Shown here: piece after piece, positions 1-5,707 of the stretch
How positions within the stretch are numbered: the stretch's first letter is position 1
How the letters are laid out: each line of letters begins with the position of its first letter
NCBI GenBank assembly: GCA_947303535.1
Contig: CAMYYQ010000053.1
Location: 1-7,060, forward strand
DNA: 7,060 nt
From: an uncultured Ruminococcus sp.
GTDB lineage: Bacteria; Bacillota_A; Clostridia; Oscillospirales; Ruminococcaceae
Reading direction: 5' to 3'
Notes under the pieces: generated by a model
The model's database searches: none
What the model was told of the DNA's origin: nothing
What the model saw: the letters and a program-made list of their open reading frames with translations, nothing else
Program-made: the position numbers and the translations under genes

Positions 1-678
1 AACGATTTTTTCATCGCCGTCCTGTCTTTCCATTATATCAAAATTAATACTTCTTTTATTTACACGGCAGGGAGTTCCTGTCTTGAATCTTCTCAGTTCA
101 ACTCCGTTTTCTTCCAGACTTTTTGATAAATATTTACTTGGAAGTGCAGCGTCAGGACCACTTTCGTATGAAACTTCACCTATGTGTATCTTGCCTTTAA
201 GGTATGTTCCCGTTGCAATTACAACAGCCTTGACTTTATATTCAGCGCCGAGAGAAGTTCTCACACCTGAAATTTTTCCGTCAGCAACGATAATTTCTGC
301 AACTTCAGCCTGCTTTACAAAAAGATTTTTCTGCTTTTCACACACATTTTTCATGTACTCATGATACTTTACACGGTCTTCCTGAGCTCTCAGGCTGTGA
401 ACAGCAGGACCTTTTCCGCGGTTGAGCATACGGCTCTGAATAAAACATTTATCCGCAGCTTTGCCCATTTCTCCGCCTAAAGCGTCTATTTCACGCACAA
501 GATGACCCTTTGCAGTTCCGCCTATGGACGGGTTGCAGGGCATATTTGCGATCTGATCCAGCGATATAGTAAACATAACAGTCTTGCAGCCAAGTCGTGC
601 AGAAGCGAGAGCTGCCTCGACACCTGCGTGACCTGCGCCGACGATTGCCACGTCAAACTCACCCATTTCGTAATTCAA
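1..678 (-). CDS. mnmG: MnmG (GidA), tRNA uridine-5-carboxymethylaminomethyl modification enzyme, N-terminal part
   Basis: FAD-binding partner of MnmE. The MnmE-MnmG complex puts the cmnm5 group on the wobble uridine (U34) of certain tRNAs, in the cytoplasm. The visible 226 codons are open throughout and the gene continues past the left edge; full-length family members are about 620-650 residues. Seen near the N-terminus: a dinucleotide-binding GAGHAG at residues 14-19 after a hydrophobic beta strand (DVAIV), then the family signature [18 protein letters not shown], with its conserved Cys at residue 48, followed by [10 protein letters not shown] second conserved block, [17 protein letters not shown], lies further on. 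I chose the TTG at 676-678 as start because AGGAGGG (685-691, read on the minus strand) sits 6 nt upstream and the resulting [10 protein letters not shown] leader fits the family. The in-frame ATG at 664-666 would lie 18 nt from that site. It follows mnmE by 34 bp, a gap that also holds a parS-like site. Confidence 0.96.
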   Translation of the reverse strand, partial: MNYEMGEFDVAIVGAGHAGVEAALASARLGCKTVMFTISLDQIANMPCNPSIGGTAKGHLVREIDALGGEMGKAADKCFIQSRMLNRGKGPAVHSLRAQEDRVKYHEYMKNVCEKQKNLFVKQAEVAEIIVADGKISGVRTSLGAEYKVKAVVIATGTYLKGKIHIGEVSYESGPDAALPSKYLSKSLEENGVELRRFKTGTPCRVNKRSINFDIMERQDGDEKIV

Positions 679-694
679 AAATATCCCTCCTTTT

Positions 695-710
695 TGTTTC
701 ACATGAAACA
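695..710. promoter_or_regulatory. parS: parS-like centromere site (ParB/Spo0J binding)
   Basis: The 16-mer TGTTTCACATGAAACA matches the bacterial chromosomal parS consensus TGTTTCACGTGAAACA at 15 of 16 positions. The seven-base arms TGTTTCA and TGAAACA are perfect inverted repeats; the one difference is in the central dinucleotide (CA instead of CG). parS sites nucleate ParB (Spo0J) spreading and SMC loading and cluster near the origin, so a site about 5 kb from dnaA is where one is expected. It occupies most of the gap between mnmE and mnmG, 2 bp from the mnmE stop codon and 3 bp from the mnmG Shine-Dalgarno sequence. The parA/parB genes are not in this window. In many Firmicutes they lie just beyond mnmG and rsmG. 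Confidence 0.88.
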
Positions 711-712
711 TT

Positions 713-2074
713 TCACTTTCCGACACAGAAGCGAGAGAACACCTCGTCAACAACTGCGTCGGTGACTTTTTCACCTGTAAGCATGAGCAGCGACTGCTCA
801 GCTTCATCTATAAGAATATTTACAGCATCTAACATTTCACCGATTTCAAGTGATGAAATAGCACTTTCAATACTTTCTAGAGCCTTGTCGATACAGAATT
901 TCTGACGCTCATTTGCTACAGTTACCGTATCAAAATCAGCTTCATTGAGCTTGAAAATTTCCTCAATATGCCTGTGGAGTTCCTCAACTCCCGTATTTTC
1001 CTTAGCCGAAATATATACGATATGTTTAATTTGCTTCTCAAGCTCGGCAATATCAAGGAGCTGTTCAACATCACTTTTATTCACCACAGCCACTGTTTTA
1101 TCTTTATTAATTTTATTAATTAAATACTGATCGTCCGTGGTAAGAGGACAACTTCCGTCAAAGACAGCAATTATCAATTCCGAAGAAGCAATCATTTTCT
1201 CAGCCATATCCACACCGATACCCTCAATGATATCATCTGTCTCATGGATACCGGCAGTGTCCGAAAGCCTGAGAGTGATGTCGCCGATGCGGACTGACTC
1301 CTCAATAATATCACGTGTAGTGCCTGCGATCTCGGTCACGATGCTTCTCTCACAGCCGCTGAGACAGTTGAAAAGGGTAGACTTGCCCACGTTTGGTCTG
1401 CCGATAATAGCAGTGGAAACGCCCTCTCTGAGGATACGGCCGCTGTCGTAATTCTGCACCAGTGACTTCAGGTCGTTGCGTACCTCCGAAAGCTCCTCTG
1501 TGAGAGTTTCGGGACGGACTTCGGGAATATCCTCCTCGGGATAATCAGCCCACGCAGCAAGGTCGCCGAGAATTTTCATAAGCTTTTTCGAGCACTTTTC
1601 AGCCTTTTTGAAAGCCGCTCCCTCACGGAGATTTTCAGCCATTTTAAGCTCACGCTCGCCCTTTGCGGAAATAATATCCATGACAGCTTCTGCCTGTGTG
1701 AGGTCGAGCTTTCCGTTGAGGTAAGCCCTCTTTGTAAATTCTCCTGCTTCCGCATTGACTGCACCGTTTCCGAGAGCCGCACGAAGCACCTTTCTCGTTA
1801 CGTAGAGTCCGCCGTGACATGATATCTCTACAACGTCCTCACCTGTGTAGCTGTGAGGTGCGCGGAACACTGTGAGGATACAGTCGTCCAGTCTTTCATC
1901 GCCGTCGTGAGCTATGCCGTATGCGCAGGTGTAGCCTGCCATATCCGCAACTCTTTTGCCGCCGTAAGGGGAGAATATCTTTTCCGCAACGCCTATAGCA
2001 TCGTCGCCCGAGATACGAATTACGGAAATACCGCCTATTGAATTCGGGGTTGAAATAGCTGCTATGGTCGACAT
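713..2074 (-). CDS. mnmE: MnmE (TrmE/ThdF), tRNA modification GTPase
   Basis: A potassium-dependent GTPase that works with MnmG to modify U34 of tRNAs. At 453 residues it is of normal length and appears complete. The N-terminal formyl-THF-binding/dimerisation domain (about 1-118) contains [16 protein letters not shown] helical domain follows with the conserved [20 protein letters not shown] at 111-130. The G domain inserted in the helical domain shows G1 GRPNVGKS (225-232), G2 GTTRD (251-255), G3 DTAG (272-275), G4 NKSD (332-335) and G5 SAK (356-358). The protein ends in the family signature FCVGK, with the catalytically important Cys at 450. The ATG at 2072-2074 has AGGAGT 6 nt upstream. mnmE lies between jag and mnmG on the same strand, but a terminator hairpin ends directly at its Shine-Dalgarno sequence, so expression may depend on readthrough or on a promoter that I could not identify. 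Confidence 0.98.
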   Translation of the reverse strand: MSTIAAISTPNSIGGISVIRISGDDAIGVAEKIFSPYGGKRVADMAGYTCAYGIAHDGDERLDDCILTVFRAPHSYTGEDVVEISCHGGLYVTRKVLRAALGNGAVNAEAGEFTKRAYLNGKLDLTQAEAVMDIISAKGERELKMAENLREGAAFKKAEKCSKKLMKILGDLAAWADYPEEDIPEVRPETLTEELSEVRNDLKSLVQNYDSGRILREGVSTAIIGRPNVGKSTLFNCLSGCERSIVTEIAGTTRDIIEESVRIGDITLRLSDTAGIHETDDIIEGIGVDMAEKMIASSELIIAVFDGSCPLTTDDQYLINKINKDKTVAVVNKSDVEQLLDIAELEKQIKHIVYISAKENTGVEELHRHIEEIFKLNEADFDTVTVANERQKFCIDKALESIESAISSLEIGEMLDAVNILIDEAEQSLLMLTGEKVTDAVVDEVFSRFCVGK

Positions 2075-2086
2075 TTAATCACTCCT

Positions 2087-2115
2087 AAAAAAACAACGGC
2101 ATTACGCCGTTGTTT
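2087..2115 (-). terminator. Intrinsic terminator or attenuator between jag and mnmE
   Basis: A perfect 10-bp inverted repeat, AAACAACGGC (2091-2100) and GCCGTTGTTT (2106-2115), flanks a 5-nt loop. Read on the minus strand, the descending arm runs into seven consecutive T (2093-2087), the usual form of a Rho-independent terminator. It begins 12 nt after the jag stop codon, and its T-tract abuts the AGGAGT Shine-Dalgarno sequence of mnmE. On the plus strand the following sequence is TTTAAGATA, a poorer T-tract, so minus-strand action is favoured. Whether it fully ends the upstream transcript or only reduces readthrough cannot be told from sequence. Confidence 0.75.
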
Positions 2116-2127
2116 AAGATATTTTCA

Positions 2128-3210
2128 TCAAAGCTCGATCTTGCCGTAAAGACCGCCCTGGATCTCGTCCTCAGGCTTTGGTCTCTTGTAATCCTTCTCG
2201 AAGCTTGTTGAGAGGTCAACGCTTCTGCGCTCCATGCTTACCTCTCTGTCGCGGTTATTTCTTCTCTCGCCGCCTCTTCTGTCATTTCTTCTGCCGCCGT
2301 CGCGTCTGTTGTTATCGCGTCTGCCGCCGCCTCTTCTTGGGTTGTTTGAAGAAATTATGATCTTTCTGTAAGGCTCTTCACCAACTGAACGTGAAGAAAC
2401 GCCTTCGATATTTGAGATAGCTGAGTGGATAACTCTTCTCTCGTAAGGATTCATTGGCTCAAGCGGCTGTGAACGGCCTGTTCTGAGAACTGACTTTGCA
2501 ACCTTTGCAGCCAGCTGTTCAAGAGTTTCCTTTCTCTTGCTTCTGTAGCCGAGACAGTCAATTGTAATTCTGTAGTAGTCCTTGTCGCCCTTGTTAGCGA
2601 TGATCGAGCAAAGGTACTGGATAGCGTCGAGAGTCTCGCCGCGTCTGCCGATTATAGTACCGTTATTGCTGCTCTCGATATTGAGTACAGCACCTGTTTC
2701 GTTCTGATAGATCTTGTATTCAGCCTCTATATCCATAGCGCGTAAAATGCTTGTGATATAATCTCTTGCAAGCTTTACCTTTGGATTTACGAGAGCCTCG
2801 TCCTCAATGAGTGTGAAGTTATCAAGTGAATAAGCTTCTTCTGATTCTTCGGGAACTTCAACAGCAGCCTCTGCTGTCTTTTCTTCTGTCTTTACAGCTG
2901 TTGTTTCAGTAGTAACAACAGGCTTTGCTTCCTGAACAGTCTTTACAACAGGCTCAGCCTTTGGTGCAGGAGCAGTTGTAACAGGAGCTTTCGGAGCTTC
3001 CACAGGAGCAGCAGCCTTAGGAACTGCGGTCTGTGCTGCGCCTTCTATAACAGTAGCTTTTACTTTAGCCTCTTTTGAACCGAGTCCGAAAAGACCCTTC
3101 TTGCCTTCGTCGATGATCTCAAACCTGATCTCACTGATTTTCTTTCCGAATTTTTTTGCTGCGAGTTCTTTTGCCTCGTCAACAGATCTTGCTGTGAATA
3201 TTTCAGTCAT
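2128..3210 (-). CDS. khpB: KhpB/Jag (EloR), KH-R3H RNA-binding protein with Arg/Gly-rich tail
   Basis: A single-strand nucleic-acid-binding protein. In Firmicutes, Jag/EloR/KhpB partners with KhpA and influences cell elongation and mRNA fate; that role is family knowledge. Domains seen: Jag_N (about 1-52, with GKKGLFGLGSKEAKV), a low-complexity Ala/Pro/Lys/Val/Glu linker (about 57-126), a KH domain (about 142-220) with the GxxG loop GRRG at 188-191, and an R3H domain (about 222-287) with NPYERRVIH, giving the R-x3-H motif at R258/H262. A basic tail follows at 292-322, made of RRGGGRR/NNRRDGG/RRGGERR-type units, then a short terminal segment ending LYGKIEL. At 360 residues it is much longer than the roughly 208-residue Bacillus homologue; the linker and tail account for most of the excess. 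The ATG at 3208-3210 has GGAGG 6 nt upstream. The gene starts 19 bp after the yidC stop codon, consistent with one operon. Confidence 0.95.
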   Translation of the reverse strand: MTEIFTARSVDEAKELAAKKFGKKISEIRFEIIDEGKKGLFGLGSKEAKVKATVIEGAAQTAVPKAAAPVEAPKAPVTTAPAPKAEPVVKTVQEAKPVVTTETTAVKTEEKTAEAAVEVPEESEEAYSLDNFTLIEDEALVNPKVKLARDYITSILRAMDIEAEYKIYQNETGAVLNIESSNNGTIIGRRGETLDAIQYLCSIIANKGDKDYYRITIDCLGYRSKRKETLEQLAAKVAKSVLRTGRSQPLEPMNPYERRVIHSAISNIEGVSSRSVGEEPYRKIIISSNNPRRGGGRRDNNRRDGGRRNDRRGGERRNNRDREVSMERRSVDLSTSFEKDYKRPKPEDEIQGGLYGKIEL

Positions 3211-3229
3211 ACATTACCTCCCTGAGGAA

Positions 3230-4363
3230 TTACTCCTCATCATCGTTATCGTCATAAGAATCACCGTACTTTTCAGCCATACGTCTTCTTGCTTCCTTGA
3301 GCTTGTCTCTGTTCTGCTTATTCTGCTCTGAACGTGAAATACCATTGTTTTTTCCTGAACCTGAACCGTTCTGCTGTTCAAGTGCAGCCTGCTGCTCAAG
3401 CATCTTCTGCATGAATGTTTTCTTATTCGGATGTTTTTCTGCGTAAATTCTTGCTTTTTCTTTTTCCTTCTCATTTATTACCTTAATGCGCTCGGGAGTA
3501 AAGTAGCAGTTAAGTGCAAAGGTTATGATGAATGAGAAGACGGATGACCATATCCAGTAGAAGCCGACACCTGCAGGTACCTGGAATGCGAACCAGATCG
3601 AAAGGATAGGGAAAAAGATAGTCATAAATGTCATACAGCCGCCGCCTGCCTGTGAAGCAGGATTAACCTTTTTCTGATGGATCTGGCTGTATACAGATAC
3701 GAGCATCTGTGAAAGACCTGCAAGGAAAGGAATAGCACAAAGAACTATGGCTTCCTTTGTCCAGGTGTCAGGGTGAAGTGTAGGTGTTTTTCCGAGATTT
3801 GCACCAAAGATAGTAAACTTTTCAGAAAACTCAGATACTTTTGAGAGGAAGTTTTCGCTGAGAGAAGCATACTTATCACTGTTATCTCTGAGATTTTCCA
3901 TAGTCATAAGCTCGCATCTGAGGTTGCTCATGGAAATTGATTTATTTCCTGTAACTGTAGCAGCTATCTCAACAGCTTCTTTGATAACATTCTTGGATAT
4001 ATCAAGGATATGGGTTATAGGCTTATAAATAACGTCGATAACACCGAAGAGCAGGAACATCTGTATAAACATCGGGAGACATGAACCCATAGGGTTTACG
4101 CCCTCCTGCTGATACAGCTTCTGCTGTTCCTCCTGTAATTTTGTAGGGTTATTGGCGTAGCTTTTCTTTAATTTTTCAAGCTTCGGCTGAAGAAGCATCA
4201 TTCTTGCCGAACCCTTCTGTGTCTTGTAATTGACAGGGAACAGCAATACTTTTGTAACTACCGTAAACAAGATTATAGCTACGGCATAGTTATTGCATAA
4301 CGAGTAAATAAGTCTCATCAGATAGCCGAAAGGCACACCGATAATATCATAAAGTGCGTTCAA
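3230..4363 (-). CDS. yidC: YidC/Oxa1/SpoIIIJ-family membrane protein insertase
   Basis: Inserts and folds membrane proteins, alone or with SecYEG. At 377 residues it fits the Gram-positive YidC2 type without the large periplasmic domain of E. coli YidC. Predicted layout: TM1 about 25-45, a cytoplasmic charged hairpin 46-93 ([20 protein letters not shown]), TM2 94-113 after [10 protein letters not shown], an extracytoplasmic stretch of about 90 residues, TM3 205-226, TM4 241-262 and TM5 264-288 ([13 protein letters not shown] is the family hallmark). The tail 289-377 is strongly basic, apart from a short acidic end, as in tails that contact the ribosome. The hydrophilic-groove Arg of Bacillus YidC is replaced by Lys38 in [12 protein letters not shown]. 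The start is TTG (4361-4363) with GAGGG 7 nt upstream; it overlaps the yidD stop codon in TTGA, suggesting translational coupling. I see no lipobox or cleavable signal peptide. Confidence 0.95.
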   Translation of the reverse strand: MNALYDIIGVPFGYLMRLIYSLCNNYAVAIILFTVVTKVLLFPVNYKTQKGSARMMLLQPKLEKLKKSYANNPTKLQEEQQKLYQQEGVNPMGSCLPMFIQMFLLFGVIDVIYKPITHILDISKNVIKEAVEIAATVTGNKSISMSNLRCELMTMENLRDNSDKYASLSENFLSKVSEFSEKFTIFGANLGKTPTLHPDTWTKEAIVLCAIPFLAGLSQMLVSVYSQIHQKKVNPASQAGGGCMTFMTIFFPILSIWFAFQVPAGVGFYWIWSSVFSFIITFALNCYFTPERIKVINEKEKEKARIYAEKHPNKKTFMQKMLEQQAALEQQNGSGSGKNNGISRSEQNKQNRDKLKEARRRMAEKYGDSYDDNDDEE

Positions 4364-4656
4364 TATTCATCCCTCTTAGATCTTTTATCATTTTCATCGT
4401 AATCAGGATCAATGTAATCATACTTTCTGACCCTGAACGTGAATTTCTCGGGGACATAGTCTATACCGCCCATTGACCACGGGTTGCAGCGGAGTATCCT
4501 CCACACGGCGAGAGCTGAGCCCCTTATTGCGCCGAAACGCTCAACTGCTTTTAAGGCGTAAGTGCTGCAGGTAGGGTAATACTTGCATTTAGGGGGAAAA
4601 AGCGGGGATATAAATTTCCTGTAGAACTTTATAAGACCCAGAACCAGATATTTCAT
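4360..4656 (-). CDS. yidD: YidD, membrane protein insertion efficiency factor
   Basis: A small membrane-associated protein thought to help YidC-dependent insertion; the family is DUF37/haemolytic domain. The 98-residue product carries the family core: [20 protein letters not shown] with Cys24, [17 protein letters not shown] with Cys30, and [19 protein letters not shown] with Cys57. The three cysteines and the RCNPW..GG.D.VP block are diagnostic. A hydrophobic/amphipathic N-terminus ([14 protein letters not shown]) probably associates with the membrane. The C-terminus after about residue 75 is charged and variable ([14 protein letters not shown]). Its ATG (4654-4656) overlaps the rnpA stop codon in ATGA, and its stop overlaps the yidC TTG start. 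No good Shine-Dalgarno sequence precedes it, so translation probably depends on coupling to rnpA. Confidence 0.96.
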   Translation of the reverse strand: MKYLVLGLIKFYRKFISPLFPPKCKYYPTCSTYALKAVERFGAIRGSALAVWRILRCNPWSMGGIDYVPEKFTFRVRKYDYIDPDYDENDKRSKRDEY

Positions 4657-5021
4657 ACACGCTTATTCTTGTTATCGAAGCTTTTAAACATCTTCCTGAT
4701 GTCATTTACTCCGTACTTGTCCATATAGCCGCAGTATTCCTGTGATTTTATGCTGCATATAGCAGCTCTTGCAACTATGACTATATCCATGCCTACAGGG
4801 AGCTCTACCTCAGCATTGCGATAGGCAAGACGGATAAGTCTTTTTGCTCTGTTTCGGCAGACGGCATTGCCGACCTTTTTTCCCGCTGTTATGCCGAGGC
4901 GGTTGAAAGGTCTGCCATTTGGTCTGACATAGATGACCGAATATTTTGAAGCGGCGTACCTGCCCTTTTTATAAAGAGCCAGGAAGTCCTTGTTATCGTT
5001 CAGTATTTCCGTATAAAGCAT
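4653..5021 (-). CDS. rnpA: Ribonuclease P protein component
   Basis: Protein subunit of RNase P. It binds the catalytic RNA and the 5' leader of precursor tRNAs during 5'-end maturation. From the ATG at 5019-5021 it is 122 residues, normal for the family. Visible signatures are [22 protein letters not shown], containing the RNR motif at residues 56-58, followed by LIRLAYR, then DIVIVAR, the beta strand after the RNR helix. The N-terminal [21 protein letters not shown] matches the usual L-x-KNKDF-x-x-VY-x-KG pattern. An in-frame GTG at 5034-5036 would add five residues (MQGAI); I prefer the ATG because AAGGTG lies 5 nt upstream and the family start fits, but this is not certain. It lies downstream of rpmH as usual, but with an intrinsic terminator between them. 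Its stop overlaps yidD by 4 bp. Confidence 0.95.
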   Translation of the reverse strand: MLYTEILNDNKDFLALYKKGRYAASKYSVIYVRPNGRPFNRLGITAGKKVGNAVCRNRAKRLIRLAYRNAEVELPVGMDIVIVARAAICSIKSQEYCGYMDKYGVNDIRKMFKSFDNKNKRV

Positions 5022-5050
5022 AATTGCACCTTGCACATAGCCGTCCTAAC

Positions 5051-5082
5051 AAAAAAGACCACAAAATAAAGATTTTGTGGTC
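5051..5082 (-). terminator. Intrinsic terminator between rpmH and rnpA
   Basis: A perfect 11-bp inverted repeat, GACCACAAAAT (5057-5067) and ATTTTGTGGTC (5072-5082), encloses a 4-nt loop. On the minus strand the hairpin is followed directly by six T (5056-5051), giving a standard Rho-independent terminator. It starts 7 nt after the rpmH stop codon and lies about 30 nt upstream of the rnpA start. On the plus strand no T-tract follows. Partial termination here would give abundant L34 mRNA and less of the downstream rnpA-yidD-yidC message. Confidence 0.85.
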
Positions 5083-5089
5083 AGCCTCG

Positions 5090-5224
5090 TCAGTGAGTTA
5101 ATCTTGCTCTGCCCTTAGATCTTCTACGAGCTAAAACCTTTCTGCCGTTCTTAGTAGCCATTCTCTTCATGAAGCCGTGCTCCTTCTTTCTGTGGAGCTT
5201 CTTAGGCTGATATGTTCTCTTCAT
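5090..5224 (-). CDS. rpmH: 50S ribosomal protein L34
   Basis: A 44-residue, very basic protein of the large ribosomal subunit. It starts [18 protein letters not shown], followed by [17 protein letters not shown] and a basic C-terminus ending LTH. The MKRTYQP start and the RM.T..GR.VL..RR core are diagnostic for L34; 44 residues is the usual length. The ATG at 5222-5224 is preceded by AGGAGG (5234-5239) with a 9-nt spacer. It is the first gene of the leftward series from the origin. A consensus promoter at 5331-5359 gives a leader of about 100 nt, and a strong terminator follows the stop codon, so a short monocistronic mRNA is likely to be the main product. Confidence 0.98.
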   Translation of the reverse strand: MKRTYQPKKLHRKKEHGFMKRMATKNGRKVLARRRSKGRARLTH

Positions 5225-5257
5225 ATTCAGTGTCCTCCTCTCTTCCGATTGTAAACA

Positions 5258-5276
5258 AGAGCCGAAAAACAGCTCT
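5258..5276 (-). other. Hairpin in rpmH leader, proximal to the start codon
   Basis: On the minus strand AGAGCTG (5276-5270) pairs with CGGCTCT (5264-5258) through six Watson-Crick pairs and one T-G wobble, around a TTTTT loop. TGTTT follows, a weak T-tract. It lies about 20 nt upstream of the rpmH Shine-Dalgarno sequence and could be a weak attenuator, an mRNA-stability element, or chance. Confidence 0.4.
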
Positions 5277-5297
5277 GAATAACATTGTTTATAGGGC

Positions 5298-5317
5298 GCA
5301 GGGACACTTCTCCCTGC
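5298..5317 (-). other. Hairpin near the 5' end of the rpmH leader
   Basis: GCAGGGA (5298-5304) and TCCCTGC (5311-5317) form a perfect GC-rich 7-bp stem with a 6-nt loop, starting about 7 nt after the predicted rpmH transcription start. It is the only GC-rich patch in this AT-rich region. A 5'-proximal stem of this kind often protects an mRNA from 5' decay; that role is inferred. No T-tract follows, so a terminator is unlikely. Confidence 0.45.
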
Positions 5318-5330
5318 ATTACACTAAATC

Positions 5331-5359
5331 ATTATATATTAAAAAGCTCGTCATGTCAA
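5331..5359 (-). promoter_or_regulatory. Consensus sigma-A promoter for rpmH
   Basis: On the minus strand, TTGACA (5359-5354) and TATAAT (5336-5331) are separated by exactly 17 bp, so both hexamers match the consensus perfectly. A/T-rich sequence upstream of the -35 (about 5362-5385) resembles an UP element. The predicted start is near 5324, giving a leader of about 100 nt before rpmH. This strength suits a ribosomal protein gene. Confidence 0.9.
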
Positions 5360-5486
5360 GCAATTCATGAAATTTTTTTATACGAGGAAGCATTTTCTGT
5401 TTTTTTAACAATATATCTTAAACGAAACAGCTTTAATTTTCAATACTTTGTCCAATTTCACACCATAAGGCTGTATGGCGCAATTA

Positions 5487-5691
5487 TGTTGAAACTTTTG
5501 AAAATAATGGGTAAAAAACTTATTCACTTACCTCTTTCAACATTTTCATACACGAAAAACAGAGTTTTTACAGTTGTTTTTGTGTTGATTTAAAGGTGTT
5601 TCAACACAGTTTTCAACAATATGTCAATTTGTGTGTGGAAAGATGAGTCATTTTCTAATTGTTTAACATGAATTTTACTTGCATTTCAACA
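5487..5691. promoter_or_regulatory. DnaA-box-like cluster of the origin
   Basis: The octamer TTTCAACA, or its complement TGTTGAAA, occurs five times in about 205 bp: 5487-5494 (minus), 5535-5542, 5599-5606, 5611-5618 and 5684-5691 (plus). A TTTCCACA version lies at 5634-5641 (minus), and a further TCAACA core at 5583-5588 (minus). TTATTCACT at 5520-5528 is closer to the classical TTATNCACA box. These resemble the bacterial DnaA box TTATCCACA with changes at positions 3 and 6. The location immediately upstream of dnaA, the clustering and the use of both strands support DnaA binding. The exact recognition sequence for this organism is inferred. Confidence 0.75.
5581..5608. repeat. Inverted repeat formed by two opposed DnaA-type boxes
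   Basis: TGTGTTGA (5581-5588) and TCAACACA (5601-5608) are perfect inverted copies, separated by 12 bp. Each contains the TCAACA core of the origin cluster, so the element is two head-on boxes. The right arm is followed by another TTTCAACA (5611-5618), 12 bp from the previous one start to start, which makes this the densest part of the cluster. Confidence 0.65.
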
Positions 5692-5707
5692 ATGTTTATG
5701 GTATAAT
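5679..5707 (+). promoter_or_regulatory. dnaA promoter, extended -10
   Basis: TATAAT at 5702-5707 is a perfect -10 and is preceded by TGG at 5699-5701, an extended -10 motif. A weak -35, TTGCAT (5679-5684), lies at the optimal 17-bp spacing. The predicted start is near 5714, with a leader of about 69 nt before the dnaA ATG. The DnaA-like box 5684-5691 overlaps the -35/spacer, so DnaA probably represses its own promoter, as in other bacteria. Confidence 0.82.

Noticed and set aside
502..905. Two overlapping plus-strand open frames antisense to mnmG and mnmE (502-765 and 597-905)
   Set aside because: They are antisense shadows of strongly conserved coding sequence, cross the mnmE-mnmG gap and parS site, and have no ribosome-binding site or domain.
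2245..2337. Repetitive C/T-rich stretch as a possible tandem-repeat or mobile element
   Set aside because: It is explained by Arg/Gly/Asn codons of the KhpB tail, stays in frame, and has no flanking duplications.
4368..4370. Minus-strand ATG just upstream of the yidC start, well placed after GAGGG
   Set aside because: It is out of frame with yidC; the in-frame TTG at 4361-4363 gives the expected N-terminus [16 protein letters not shown].
5034..5036. GTG as an upstream start of rnpA, adding MQGAI
   Set aside because: The family normally begins near the later ATG, which also has an AAGGTG site 5 nt upstream. Not excluded, since a weak AGGA precedes the GTG.
5285..5593. A 102-codon plus-strand open frame inside the origin, starting at TTG
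   Set aside because: It overlaps the rpmH promoter and several DnaA-type boxes, has no Shine-Dalgarno sequence, shows no recognisable domain, and has the composition of AT-rich non-coding DNA.
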